Position numbers and translations under genes: made by a program
NCBI RefSeq assembly: GCF_030814215.1
Contig: NZ_JAUSUT010000001.1
Location: 2,542,001-2,606,000 of the forward strand
Length of the DNA: 64,000 bases
DNA from: Amycolatopsis thermophila
GTDB lineage: Bacteria > Actinomycetota > Actinomycetes > Mycobacteriales > Pseudonocardiaceae
Direction of reading: 5' to 3'
Notes under the pieces: generated by a model
Seen by the model: the letters and a program-made list of their open reading frames with translations, nothing else
Database searches by the model: none
What the model was told of the DNA's origin: nothing
Shown: in pieces, positions 25,698-34,262 of the stretch
Position numbering within the stretch: position 1 is the first letter of the stretch
Layout: each line of letters begins with the position of its first letter

Positions 25698-26846
25698 CTA
25701 GAACGGGGTCAGGGTGACGGTGCAGGAGGTGGGCGCGGGATCCTCGATGTAGGAGGCGAACCCGCCGACGTCGTCGAACGCGAAGCCGTACGCGCGGCCG
25801 TCGGCGGTCGCGGCGTGCATGATGCGCGCGTAGTGGTTGGTCACCGGGTTCCGGTAGAACGCGGCCGGGTCGGACACGGGCTGGTCCGGGTGGTCGAGCA
25901 GGGTGGTGCGGTTCAGCGCGGCGCCGAGCAGGGCGGCGACCGGGCCGGTGAGGCCGTCGTTGGGGGCGGCGAGCGCACCGTCGCAGAAGAGGATGTCGCG
26001 TGTGGACGGTCGGCGGATCGGGCTCGCCGTGCGGCCGGAGCCGTCCCGCACGACGAGGGTGCCGTCGGAGCCGATGCGGCCGGTGAAGGTGGCCGACCCG
26101 GTGTTCAGCCGCAGGTCCGTGCCGGTGTAGGTGGACCAGACCCGGTCGGTGTAGCTGTCGAAGTAGGTGGGCGAGAAGCGGCCGGCGTCGAGGCCGTGCC
26201 CGGGTGCGATGACGCGCAGGTCGTCCACGACGAGGTTCCCGAAGTCCGGCTGGGCGCGGATCTGGTCGAAGATCTGGGCCCGGCCGCCGGGCTTGAGCGT
26301 GCCCGTGGTCTGCGACGCGGCGCCGGTGAGCTGGATCGACAGCGGCACGCCGAACTGGTCGACCATCGTGGTGTTGCAGTGCATGCCCAGGTCGTCGAGG
26401 GTGAACTCGACGAAGTCGTGCAGGATCCGGTAGTTGGGGTCGCTGTCCACCCAGCCCGCCGGGTACTGCAGCGCCGGGCGGCCCGCGCCGTCGGTGACCG
26501 CCTTGAACCGGAGCTTCTGGCCGAGTGCGAAGTACAGGCGGCCGGACATCCTGGGCACGGTCAGCGTGGTCGGGCCGGTGGGCGCGAGCGGGATCGCGTA
26601 GTCGGTGAATCCGCCGGAACCGTTGTCGGACAAGGAAACCGGGACGATCGTGCCGTTCGGGGTGACGTGGAACTGGTTGCCCGCGCTGTCCGTGCCGACG
26701 AGGTAGCACCAGATCGAGGTGTTCGCGTAGGCGCCCGTGTTGTTGACGATCGTCAGGGGGAGCGCGGTGGCCGCGCTCGCCGGTCTGACGGTCATCGCCA
26801 CCGCCCCCACGCCCGCGGCGACGAGGAAACTCCGGCGAGTCAGCAT
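25698..26846 (-). CDS. GH64 beta-1,3-glucanase
   Basis: 382 aa. The N-terminus MLTRRSFLVAAGVGAVAM has a twin-arginine motif (RRSFL), so export is probably by the Tat route. The mature part carries GH64 hallmarks: LPLTIVNNTG at its start, SGRLYFALGQKLRFK, DFVEFTLDDLGMHCNTTMVDQFGVPLSIQLTG and TNHYARIMHAATADGRAYGFAFDD. GH64 enzymes release pentasaccharides from laminarin-type glucan. It is the first gene of an operon with the GH18 chitinase. Confidence 0.92.
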   Translation of the reverse strand: MLTRRSFLVAAGVGAVAMTVRPASAATALPLTIVNNTGAYANTSIWCYLVGTDSAGNQFHVTPNGTIVPVSLSDNGSGGFTDYAIPLAPTGPTTLTVPRMSGRLYFALGQKLRFKAVTDGAGRPALQYPAGWVDSDPNYRILHDFVEFTLDDLGMHCNTTMVDQFGVPLSIQLTGAASQTTGTLKPGGRAQIFDQIRAQPDFGNLVVDDLRVIAPGHGLDAGRFSPTYFDSYTDRVWSTYTGTDLRLNTGSATFTGRIGSDGTLVVRDGSGRTASPIRRPSTRDILFCDGALAAPNDGLTGPVAALLGAALNRTTLLDHPDQPVSDPAAFYRNPVTNHYARIMHAATADGRAYGFAFDDVGGFASYIEDPAPTSCTVTLTPF

Positions 26847-27017
26847 CGGCAGACCTCTTTCATCCGATCGAGTAGTGGTCTATACCAATGTGAGCGACTC
26901 CCGCGGCGACGGACAATAGGCTCATCAGGTGAAGGGTTGACAAGGAGTGTCCGGCCGCGGGACGGCAGGGAAGGGGTGGCTGCCCGTTCAGGCAGGAATC
27001 CGGCAGGTGGGTGCGCC

Positions 27018-27550
27018 CAGCTGCGGGAAGGTCCCGTCCGGCAGCGGGGGTCTGCGGCGGGCGGTGTGGCGGGCAGTGTGGGTTGCTCCGGGCGGCGCTG
27101 AGCTGCGGGAGGGGCCGCCCGGCGGCGGGCTGCGCCGGGCGGCGTGGCCGGGCAGCGTGGGTTGTGCCAGACCGCGTGGGTTGCTCAGGGCCGTGCCGAG
27201 TTGCGTCAGGGCCGCCCGGCGGCGGGTTGCGCGGGGCGGCGCCCGGCTGCGGGAGGGCCTGTCCGGCAGCGGCGGGCTGCGCCGGGCGGTGTGGGGTTGT
27301 CCCGGCCGCGTGGGTTGTGCCGGGCCGCGCTGAGCTGCGAGAGGGTCGGTCCGTAGGGCACCGGGGGTCTGCGCCGGTCGGCGTGGCCGGGCAGCGTGGG
27401 GTGTGCCGGGCCGTGCCGAGCTGCGGGAGGGTCGGTCCGGCAGCGGGGGTCCGCGCCGGGCGGTGTGGGGTTGTCTCAGACGGCGTGGGATTGTGCCGGG
27501 CGGCGCTGAGCTGCGGGAGGTCCCTCCGGCGGCGGGCGGCGCCCGGCCCG
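27018..27550. repeat. array of about seven degenerate 85-bp direct repeats
   Basis: The landmark GAGCTGCGGGAGG (with variants) recurs near 27019, 27101, 27198, 27245, 27331, 27417 and 27507. Each copy is followed by a CCGGCGGCGGG-type block, a GCGCCGGGCGGYGTGG block and a GTGGGTTGTGCCGGGC block. Periods are about 82, 97, 47, 86, 86 and 90 bp, not multiples of three, so open frames through it are unlikely to be genes. It occupies the 1-kb space between the GH64 gene and a PASTA gene. Confidence 0.65.
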
Positions 27551-27913
27551 GAGGTGGGGCGTGCTGGGCAGGGGGAGGGCGTCTTCGGCTGCGCCGGCGG
27601 GGCTGTCCCCGCCGCCCGCCCAACGGGCCGCGGGCGCCCCCGCTCGCGGAGCATCGCCGCTCGGCGCTGGAGTATTCGGGCAGGCGGCGCCGCGCCTCGG
27701 CTGTTCGGCCGCTTGCCGCGGAGGGCCCTGGGCAGTCACCACATCGCGCCCGGCGTTTCGCCCCACTGGCGTCGGTCTTCCGGGGCGTGGTGCGGCCCGC
27801 TGCTCTCCGAGGATCGGCGCTCGGCACTGGAGTGGCCCAGCAGCCGCGCCCCGGCGTTTCGCCGCTACAGGGGGCCAGGACCACAGCGCGGCCCGCCGCT
27901 CGGCCGATCCGCC
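27551..27913. repeat. second degenerate repeat block in intergenic space
   Basis: Two imperfect copies of CGCTCGGCRCTGGAGT (near 27658 and 27818) and two identical 14-mers CCCGGCGTTTCGCC (27749 and 27850, 101 bp apart) show another decayed duplication. No gene is supported in this stretch. Confidence 0.45.
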
Positions 27914-28192
27914 TCAGGCGGGCTGGAGCGTGTCCGCCTCCTCGGTGGGCGGCGGGGTGAGCGGGTCGTCCGCGGGGCGGCGGCCGTGCTGGGTGATCAG
28001 GACGACGGTGGCGCCCTCCTCGGCACCGGCGGCGCCGATGGGCGCCTGGGCGACGACCACGCCGTCCTCGGGCGCCGGCATGCCCTCGGGCCCGGCTGGA
28101 ACCAGCCCGGCGCGGCGCACGATCGCGCAGGCGTCGTCGGCGCCCAGGCCCACGACGTCGGGCACCTCCACGACCGGCCGGTGTCGCCGCAT
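27914..28192 (-). CDS. single PASTA domain protein
   Basis: 92 aa from the ATG at 28192. Residues about 6-72 form a PASTA domain (VEVPDVVGLGADDACAIVRRAGL, then VVAQAPIGAAGAEEGATVVL). The domain usually binds muropeptides at the outside of Ser/Thr kinases or penicillin-binding proteins, but here there is no signal peptide or membrane helix. A short proline/acidic tail follows. It is divergent from the proline-rich gene. Confidence 0.75.
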   Translation of the reverse strand: MRRHRPVVEVPDVVGLGADDACAIVRRAGLVPAGPEGMPAPEDGVVVAQAPIGAAGAEEGATVVLITQHGRRPADDPLTPPPTEEADTLQPA

Positions 28193-28260
28193 GGCATCGA
28201 GTCTAGGCGCAGCACGGGCCGGGTATACGGGAAACGTCGATGCCGACCGAGGAGGACGCC

Positions 28261-28434
28261 ATGGTGCATCCCGAGCCTCCGGGTCCGGAACCGATCCCGC
28301 CCGGACCGGAACCGGTCCCGCCGTCCCCGCCCGAACCACCCGTGCCGCCCACGCCGCCGCCGAAGCCGCCCGAGCCGCCGGTGCCACCGACGCCACCCGA
28401 ACCGCCGATGCCGCCGCCGGACCCGCCGCTGTAG
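28261..28434 (+). CDS. 57-aa proline-rich protein
   Basis: Start ATG 28261 with GGAGG about 5 nt upstream. More than half of the residues are proline in short PPEPP and PPTPP runs, beginning MVHPEPPGPEPIPP. There is no signal peptide. It may be a disordered spacer or a low-complexity artefact, but the ribosome site and the TATACG upstream (28224-28229) support expression. Its last bases belong to the first unit of the downstream repeat. Confidence 0.45.
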   Translation: MVHPEPPGPEPIPPGPEPVPPSPPEPPVPPTPPPKPPEPPVPPTPPEPPMPPPDPPL

Positions 28435-28690
28435 TGCGCGAGCCCGCCTGAGCACCCGGTCGCTGTGGCGCGGGGCGGCTCGGGCACGCGGCCCGGGCGG
28501 TCGGACCCCGGCGATGCCGCCGTCGTAGTGCGCAAAGCCCGCCTGCCCACCCGGACGCCGTGGCGGGGCGGCTCGGACACGCGACCCGGACGGCCGGACC
28601 CCGCCGATGCCGCCGTCGTAATGCGCGAGCCCGCCTGACCTGACCAACCCCGGACGCCGTGGCGAGGCGGCTCGGGCGCGCACCCCAGAT
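28432..28690. repeat. three tandem 93-94 bp repeats
   Basis: Units begin TAGTGCGCGAGCCCGCCTGA-like at 28432, 28526 and 28619. Each contains ACGCCGTGGCGNGGCGGCTCGG in its middle, and the first two end with CGATGCCGCCGTCG. The first unit starts at the stop codon of the proline-rich gene. Similarity also extends backward into the end of that gene (CCGATGCCGCCG), so the gene's 3' end appears to have been copied. Confidence 0.65.
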
Positions 28691-28727
28691 CGTCCCAGCC
28701 GCGCACAGAACCAGGGAGCAAATCGAT

Positions 28728-28991
28728 TCAGGGCCGCAGGGCGCCGATGCGGAGGCAGACCCCGGTGGTCAGGCTGAGGATGCCCACGAACAGCAACAGC
28801 ACGTTGCTGACCGCCGCGCCGAGGGCGATCAACCCGACCCCCAGCACCATGAGCCCGAGGCACAGCAGCCGCCGGCCGAGGCCCCACTGCCGGAGCCGTC
28901 CCGAGCGCAGCGCTCTCGTCAGGTCGGGGTCCGAGATCTCGAACCACTGCTCGATCGCCCTGAGTTGCTGCTGCTCGTTTCGGCTCAACAT
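28728..28991 (-). CDS. DUF3040 family membrane protein
   Basis: 87 aa from the ATG at 28991. The N-terminal MLSRNEQQQLRAIEQWFE, an SDPDL segment and two hydrophobic helices follow the DUF3040 plan. It is paralogous in layout to the protein at 16079-16363. Role unknown. Confidence 0.75.
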   Translation of the reverse strand: MLSRNEQQQLRAIEQWFEISDPDLTRALRSGRLRQWGLGRRLLCLGLMVLGVGLIALGAAVSNVLLLFVGILSLTTGVCLRIGALRP

Positions 28992-29057
28992 GGCTGCCGC
29001 CCCTGGTCGCCGTCGACTGGTCCGCTCCCGCGGATACCCGGGATCAGCGCAGGTCAA

Positions 29058-29744
29058 TCAGCCGAGCACGCGATTCAACCACGCTTCCCACGCACGCGTG
29101 AACCGCGGGACGTCGATCGACGTCCCGTAGACGTAGTGCGCCACCGCGACCGGCATGTCGATCTTGTCCCGCAGGTGGAACCGGATCAACCCGTCCACGG
29201 TGCGCAACCCGATCGTGCCGTGCCCGGTGTAGTCGACCTCGGCGTCCACGACCCCACCGTCGAGGGACAGCCGCACCCGCTCGCCGATCGAGGGGCGCTC
29301 GCCCAGGCCCAGCTCGTCGAGCAGCTTCTCCCGCGCGTCCGCGTCCGGGACCTTCGGCCCCTCCGCCTCGACGTAGGTCGCCCGCCGCCCGGGGAAGTGG
29401 CGGAAGTACTGGGCGAGCGTGTGGAAGTAGAGGTCCCAGCCCTTGCCGGTGAGGTCCTCGTACTCGCCGGTCCAGTTGTCGTCGAGGACGCCGCTGTGCA
29501 CGAACCGCAACACGGCCGTCCCGCCGTCGCGCGCCTCGACCAGGTATTCGAACGCCTGGGTGCCCGCGTCCACCTTCAGGTGCCGCGGCGGGTCCCAGGC
29601 GACCACGTTCGCGGCGTCCGGATCCACGTCCTCGATCGGCTGGAACCACGCGGTGTTGCCGGCCCCGGTGCTGATCGCCTCCCAGACCTGCTCCGGGGTG
29701 GCCTCGAGGACCACTTCCTTGCGCAACTCGAATTCCCGTGACAT
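29058..29744 (-). CDS. SRPBCC/AHSA1 domain protein
   Basis: 228 aa. Residues 1-140 form an AHSA1-type helix-grip fold (RKEVVLEATPEQVWEAISTG, EYLVEARDGGTAVLRFVHSG, GWDLYFHTLAQYF). The C-terminal part (ERVRLSLDGGVVDAEVDYTG) is an extra beta domain. Such proteins bind hydrophobic ligands and often sit beside ArsR regulators; none is next door. A palindrome at 29762-29777 overlaps a TTGACA placed so that the transcript would be nearly leaderless. Confidence 0.78.
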   Translation of the reverse strand: MSREFELRKEVVLEATPEQVWEAISTGAGNTAWFQPIEDVDPDAANVVAWDPPRHLKVDAGTQAFEYLVEARDGGTAVLRFVHSGVLDDNWTGEYEDLTGKGWDLYFHTLAQYFRHFPGRRATYVEAEGPKVPDADAREKLLDELGLGERPSIGERVRLSLDGGVVDAEVDYTGHGTIGLRTVDGLIRFHLRDKIDMPVAVAHYVYGTSIDVPRFTRAWEAWLNRVLG

Positions 29745-29761
29745 CGGCCCACTGTCCTACC

Positions 29762-29777
29762 GACAAATTTATTTGTC
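29762..29777. promoter_or_regulatory. palindrome GACAAAT-TT-ATTTGTC over a -35 box
   Basis: A perfect 7-bp inverted repeat with a 2-nt centre, 18 bp upstream of the SRPBCC gene start. On the leftward strand it includes TTGACA, so a bound regulator would block the promoter. Confidence 0.6.
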
Positions 29778-29889
29778 AAGACTCGCGCGTCATCCACAGT
29801 GGACACGAGTGCCGACCGGGCGCGGCTCACGCGGGTAACTCCGGACGAGGGGTGGTTTCCACGCGGCGGAACGCGGGTACGCGCGGACG

Positions 29890-31278
29890 GTGCCAGAACC
29901 AGCCGAACCGCAGCAGCAGGACGTCAGCGTCGCGGATCCGGCGGTGGTGAAACGCGCCGTCGGCGCGGCCGCGATCGGCAACATCACCGAGTGGTACGAC
30001 TTCGGCGTCTACGGCTACCTCACCACGACGATCAGCAAGGTCTTCTTCACCAACCTGTCCGGTCCGATGGCGACGATCGCCACGTTCGGGCTGTTCGCGG
30101 TGTCGTTCCTGATCCGGCCGTTCGGTGGTCTGCTGTTCGGCCCGCTGTCCGACCGCATCGGGCGCAAGCGCGTGCTGTCGCTCACCGTCATCCTCATGGC
30201 CGCCGGCACGTTCGCGATCGGGGTGATCCCCGGGTATTCGGCGATCGGCATCGCCGCGCCACTGCTGGTCCTGCTCGCCCGGCTGGTCCAGGGCGTGTCG
30301 ACCGGTGGCGAGTACGGCAGCGCGATGACGTTCATCGCCGAGTACGCCCCGGACCGCAGGCGCGGATTCCTGGGCAGCTGGCTGGAGTTCGGCACGCTCA
30401 CCGGATACGCCTTCGGCGCCACCATCGCCACGGTGCTGACCGCGGCGCTGCCCGAGGACCAGCTGCTGAGCTGGGGCTGGCGGATCCCGTTCCTGATCGC
30501 GCTGCCGATCGGCGCGGTCGGGCTCTACCTGCGGCTGCGGCTGGAGGAGACGCCGGCGTTCGAGCAGTTCATGCAAGCCGAGGGCAAGCAGCGGAACTCC
30601 GCCGGGCAGGAGTTGCGCGCGATCTTCGGCCGGTACTGGCCGGCCATGCTGCTGTGCGCCGGCCTGGTGCTGGCCTGGAACGTGACCAACTACATGCTCA
30701 CCAGCTACATGCCGACCTACCTCACCGAGACGCTGCCCGGCCACGGCCGGGACGGCGTCGGCGAGACCGTCGCGCAGATCCTGCAGATCGTGGTGCTGGT
30801 GCTGCTGATGGTGGTCGTCACGTTCCTCGGCCGCCTGTCCGACCGGTTCGGGCGACGGCGGATCGTCATGACCGGCTGCGCCGGGCTCGTCGTGCTGTCA
30901 CTGCCCGCGGTGCTGCTCCTGCGCGCGGGCGGGGACGTCGCGACGTTCGCCGGGCTGGCCGTGATGGGCCTGACGCTGGTGTGCTTCTCCAGCACCCTGC
31001 CGTCGACCTTGCCGGCGATGTTCCCGACGCACATCCGCGCCGGGGCGCTGTCGATCGCGTTCAACATCTCCGTGTCGCTGTTCGGCGGCACCACCTCGAC
31101 CGTGATGGGCGCGCTGGTGGCCGCCACCGGCGACCTGAACTGGCCCGCGTACTACCTGATCGCGGCCGGGATCGTGGGCGCGGTGTGCATCCACTTCACC
31201 CGGGAGTCGGCGGGACGGCCGCTCCAGGGCTCGCCGGCGATCGTCAGCCCCGACGAGCCCGCCGCGTCACGCGGCTGA
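29890..31278 (+). CDS. MHS family (ProP-like) MFS transporter
   Basis: 462 aa, twelve transmembrane helices. GNITEWYDFGVYGYL in helix 1, GPLSDRIGRKRVL in loop 2-3 and GGEYGSAMTFIAEYAPDRRRG mark the metabolite:H+ symporter group (proline/betaine, citrate, shikimate). The substrate is unknown. The GTG start has no strong ribosome site. Its 3' end overlaps the convergent MFS gene by 12 bp. A paralogue is at 50429. Confidence 0.87.
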   Translation: MPEPAEPQQQDVSVADPAVVKRAVGAAAIGNITEWYDFGVYGYLTTTISKVFFTNLSGPMATIATFGLFAVSFLIRPFGGLLFGPLSDRIGRKRVLSLTVILMAAGTFAIGVIPGYSAIGIAAPLLVLLARLVQGVSTGGEYGSAMTFIAEYAPDRRRGFLGSWLEFGTLTGYAFGATIATVLTAALPEDQLLSWGWRIPFLIALPIGAVGLYLRLRLEETPAFEQFMQAEGKQRNSAGQELRAIFGRYWPAMLLCAGLVLAWNVTNYMLTSYMPTYLTETLPGHGRDGVGETVAQILQIVVLVLLMVVVTFLGRLSDRFGRRRIVMTGCAGLVVLSLPAVLLLRAGGDVATFAGLAVMGLTLVCFSSTLPSTLPAMFPTHIRAGALSIAFNISVSLFGGTTSTVMGALVAATGDLNWPAYYLIAAGIVGAVCIHFTRESAGRPLQGSPAIVSPDEPAASRG

Positions 31279-32508
31279 CGTGGCGAGGACCGGTTCGACG
31301 ACCCGGCGGCGCGACCGTTGCAGCGCGAGCGTCGCCACACCCGTCGCGGCGAGCGTGACCACCCCCGCGACCAGCAGGGCCTCGCCCGCGCCGAGCCGCT
31401 CGCACATCCAGCCCAGCAGCGGCGCCCCCGTCGCACCCGCGGCGGCGGCGACCGCGCCGTCGATCGACAGCACCCGGCCGCGCATGTCCTCGGCCGAGTC
31501 GAGCTGCAGACGGGTGGACTTCGCGGTGTCGATGAGGACCGCGCCCGCGGCGATCGGCAGGATCACCGCGCCGAACCCGAGCATGCCGGGCAGGAAACCG
31601 CTGGCGGCCTGCAGGACGCTGGTCACCGCGGCGGCCCCGAGGAGCAGCGGGATGGTCAGTTCGCGGACACGGGCCGCGATGATGCCGCCGAGGACGGTGC
31701 CGACGGCGAACACCGACGACAGCAGGCCGTAACCGGCGGCGCCCGAGGCGAGCGGTCCTTCGGCCATCGCGGCCATGGTGACCTGGTAGTTGCGGCCCAG
31801 CCCGGACAGCGCGAACCCGAGCGTGAACAGCACGACCAGGACGTGGCTGCGGCGCACGTAGGTCAACCCCGCGCGCACCCCGGCGCGCTCGGCCTTCGCG
31901 ACGGCCAGCGGGTGCAGCTCCCCGGTGCGGATCACCAGGACGGTCACGATGACGGCGACGAAGCTGCCCGCGTTGAGGACGAACAGCAGCGCGTCACCCA
32001 CCGCCGCAGCCAGCACACCGGCGAGGCTCATGCCGAGGACCCGGCCGGCGGAGTTGACCAGCGACCCGAGCGCGAGGGCGTTGCCCAGGTCCTGACGGGG
32101 GACCACCTGCCCGGCGAAGCGTCCCAGCGCCGGCGACTCGAACGCCCCGACCACGCCGGCGACCGCGGTGAGGCCGTAGATGGTGACCAGTGGCATGTCC
32201 TGCCACACCATGACGGCCAGCAGCAGCGCGATCACCAGGTGCGCCGACTGGCCGGCCAGGATGATGCGCCGCGGCGGGAACCGGTCGGCGACCGCGCCCG
32301 CCCACGGGCCGATGAGCAGGGCCGGGAGCGTGGACAGCAGCACCGACAGGCCGACCGAGGTGGCCGAGCCGGTGCGCGCCATGACCACCCAGTTCAGGCC
32401 GAGGACCTGCATCCAGGTACCGGTGACCGAGACGAGGTCGGCGGTGGCCCACAGCCGGTAGTTGTGGTTTCCGAGCGCGCGAAGCATCGGCGGCACGTTT
32501 CGCCGCAA
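31267..32508 (-). CDS. MFS exporter, EntS-like
   Basis: 413 aa, TTG start with GGAAGGAAAC upstream (ATG at residue 8 is an alternative). The opening LRALGNHNYRLWATADLVSVTGTWMQ and the WAGAVADRFPPRRIIL loop match the MFS_3 / enterobactin-exporter-like group. Twelve helices. It probably exports a small molecule or drug; nothing siderophore-related is near, so the substrate is open. Confidence 0.8.
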   Translation of the reverse strand: MRRNVPPMLRALGNHNYRLWATADLVSVTGTWMQVLGLNWVVMARTGSATSVGLSVLLSTLPALLIGPWAGAVADRFPPRRIILAGQSAHLVIALLLAVMVWQDMPLVTIYGLTAVAGVVGAFESPALGRFAGQVVPRQDLGNALALGSLVNSAGRVLGMSLAGVLAAAVGDALLFVLNAGSFVAVIVTVLVIRTGELHPLAVAKAERAGVRAGLTYVRRSHVLVVLFTLGFALSGLGRNYQVTMAAMAEGPLASGAAGYGLLSSVFAVGTVLGGIIAARVRELTIPLLLGAAAVTSVLQAASGFLPGMLGFGAVILPIAAGAVLIDTAKSTRLQLDSAEDMRGRVLSIDGAVAAAAGATGAPLLGWMCERLGAGEALLVAGVVTLAATGVATLALQRSRRRVVEPVLATSAA

Positions 32509-32571
32509 GGTGTTTCCTTCCGAAGAGCCGGGGTTATCCCGAACGGGTCCCGGCAGGGGGACGTACTCAGT

Positions 32572-32655
32572 CCTGGGCGCTGGCCCAGGCGCGGTCCCAC
32601 GCTACCGGCCGCACAAGGGTCTGTCGGCCTCTTCCTCTTGTGGCGCTGCCGACAG
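32572..32655 (-). other. structured leader/intergenic segment upstream of the MFS exporter
   Basis: Between the ZIP gene and the exporter there is a 7-bp hairpin (32572-32578 with 32583-32589). Two interlocked inverted repeats lie beyond it: CACAAG 32612-32617 with CTTGTG 32637-32642, and CTGTCGGC 32621-32628 with GCCGACAG 32648-32655. The interlocked pairs could form a pseudoknot or switch. They might equally be part of the ZIP terminator. Confidence 0.35.
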
Positions 32656-32696
32656 CGGGCGCTGCTAACACTTCTCCGGTGTGGCGAGCGCCGCAG

Positions 32697-33449
32697 TCAG
32701 CTCAACCGCTCGATCGCGAAGGCCGTCAGGAAGCCGAGGGCCGTCACCAGACCAGTCGCCAGCCCGGCCCGCTCGAAGGCCTCCGGGACCATCGTGTCGG
32801 CGATCATCGCGAGGATCGCGCCCGCCGCGATCGCGGTGATGACCGCCACGGTCGCCGGGGACGCCCCGTCCAGGAGCAGGTTCCCCAGCAGCGCGGACAC
32901 CCCGCTGGCCACCGCGATGCCGCCCCACACGCCGAAGACGTACCCGGCGCCGCGGCCGGCCTGCTTCATGCCGGCCGCGCTGGACAGGCCCTCCGGCACG
33001 TTGGAGATGAAGACGGCCGCGAGGACCGCCACCCCGACCCCGCCGCCGCCCAGCAGCGACAGGCCCAGGACCACGGACTCCGGCACGCCGTCGAGCAGGG
33101 CGCCGATGGCGATCGCGCTCCCGCTGCCGCTGACCTCGCTCTCCGACGGCTGCCGGCCCCGCGAGCGTTTGCGGTGCCGCGCGCCCCGCCGCGACAGGGC
33201 CGCGTTGGCCAGCACGTAGACGATCGCGCCGCCGACGAACCCCGCCGCGGTGGCGGGCAGGCCACCGGTGCGTTCCGCCTCGTCCATCAGGTCGAAGGCG
33301 AGGGCCGAGATGAGCACACCCGCGCCGAACGCCATCACGTAGGACACGGCCTGCGCCGGTATGCGGACGAACCACGCCACGAGCGCACCGAGGACCAGCG
33401 CGGCCCCGCCGACGAGACCCCACCACGCCGCTTCCAGCCAGACCGGCAC
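32697..33449 (-). CDS. ZIP family metal transporter
   Basis: 250 aa from the GTG at 33449 with GGAGGAGG upstream. Eight hydrophobic segments with a variable cytoplasmic loop (RRGARHRKRSRGRQ). The two core motifs are altered: where classical ZIPs have HNxPEG, here helix 4 reads LDGVPES and helix 5 reads SNVPEGL. Proline-Glu pairs are kept but the first His is Asp. Zn, Fe or Mn uptake is likely; the metal cannot be named. Confidence 0.82.
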   Translation of the reverse strand: MPVWLEAAWWGLVGGAALVLGALVAWFVRIPAQAVSYVMAFGAGVLISALAFDLMDEAERTGGLPATAAGFVGGAIVYVLANAALSRRGARHRKRSRGRQPSESEVSGSGSAIAIGALLDGVPESVVLGLSLLGGGGVGVAVLAAVFISNVPEGLSSAAGMKQAGRGAGYVFGVWGGIAVASGVSALLGNLLLDGASPATVAVITAIAAGAILAMIADTMVPEAFERAGLATGLVTALGFLTAFAIERLS

Positions 33450-33529
33450 GCGCGCCTCCTCCCGTGACCCCGTGATCCTCTCCCGGGGCGGGCGCCGGCG
33501 CAGGCCTGTCCTAAGAGGACGATGTGGTC

Positions 33530-33730
33530 CTAGACCCCGCCGGGTCGGCGTTCGCGGAGGGCGTCGAGTTGTTTGCGCACGTCCTCGACGTCCCAGCGGT
33601 ACTGGCCGCCGGGTGTTACCAGTGCGGGGCGGATCCACCCGCGCTCGGCGTAGCGGCTGATCGAACGCCGGGACAAGCCGAGTTCGGCCGCGAGTTCGCC
33701 CGAGCCCACCGTGCGTCGGCGTGCAGACAT
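33530..33730 (-). CDS. small helix-turn-helix protein
   Basis: 66 aa from ATG (a GTG three codons earlier is possible). It has a MerR-like winged helix: VGSGELAAELGLSRRSISRYAERGWIRPAL then GGQYRWDVEDVRKQLDAL. There is no effector domain, so it resembles excisionase-like or DNA-binding-only factors. It is in line with the ZIP gene, 80 bp upstream of it, and may regulate it (inference). Confidence 0.75.
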   Translation of the reverse strand: MSARRRTVGSGELAAELGLSRRSISRYAERGWIRPALVTPGGQYRWDVEDVRKQLDALRERRPGGV

Positions 33731-33998
33731 GATCGTCACCGTATTGGGTGACCCCCGGGCGCTGCGCGGCCGATGGCCTTCTTGGCCCGCATAGCCCCGA
33801 TGTCCCTGTTGCCCCGGTTGACCCGGTTGGGTTATTGAGGTTGCCGCCGGTCAGCGCAAGCATCGCGGTGAGCCCGCCTGCCGACTCCCTCGTCCCGGGC
33901 AGGTCCGGGCGGGCTCCCCTACGCTTCGGGACGACTCTGCGAACGCTTTCCCCGTAACAGGCGTGCGACCCGGCCGACTTCCGGGCTGGGAGGACGAC

Positions 33999-34262
33999 AT
34001 GTCGAGATGGCGGCAACTGCACCGGGCGGCGGTGGACGCCGGCGCCGACCAGGCGAGCCGTCGCGTGCTCCGCCGCGTGACGTGCCCCCTGTGCGGCGCG
34101 CGGCGGCGGGAGATGCGCGTCTTCGGCACGCCGCGGCACGACGAGTCCGGGCGCCCCAAGTCGCGCCGGCAGATCCGCGCCGAACTGGCCGATCTCGCCG
34201 CGGCCTGGCAGCCGGACCCGCGGTGCGACCGCTGCCGCCGCTTGCGGGTGGACCGGGGCTAG
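33999..34262 (+). CDS. small zinc-ribbon-like protein
   Basis: 87 aa from the ATG at 33999 with GGGAGGAC upstream. Two CxxC pairs, CPLCGARRREM and CDRCRRL, are separated by about 45 residues. The rest is basic (RRVLRRV, KSRRQIRAEL). It may bind nucleic acid. The stop overlaps the end of the convergent gene by 4 nt. Confidence 0.6.
   Translation: MSRWRQLHRAAVDAGADQASRRVLRRVTCPLCGARRREMRVFGTPRHDESGRPKSRRQIRAELADLAAAWQPDPRCDRCRRLRVDRG

Noticed and set aside
26860-27654. 264-codon minus-strand frame through the 85-bp repeats
   Set aside because: Repeat periods are not multiples of three and the product is low-complexity Pro/Ala/Arg; better explained as repeat DNA.
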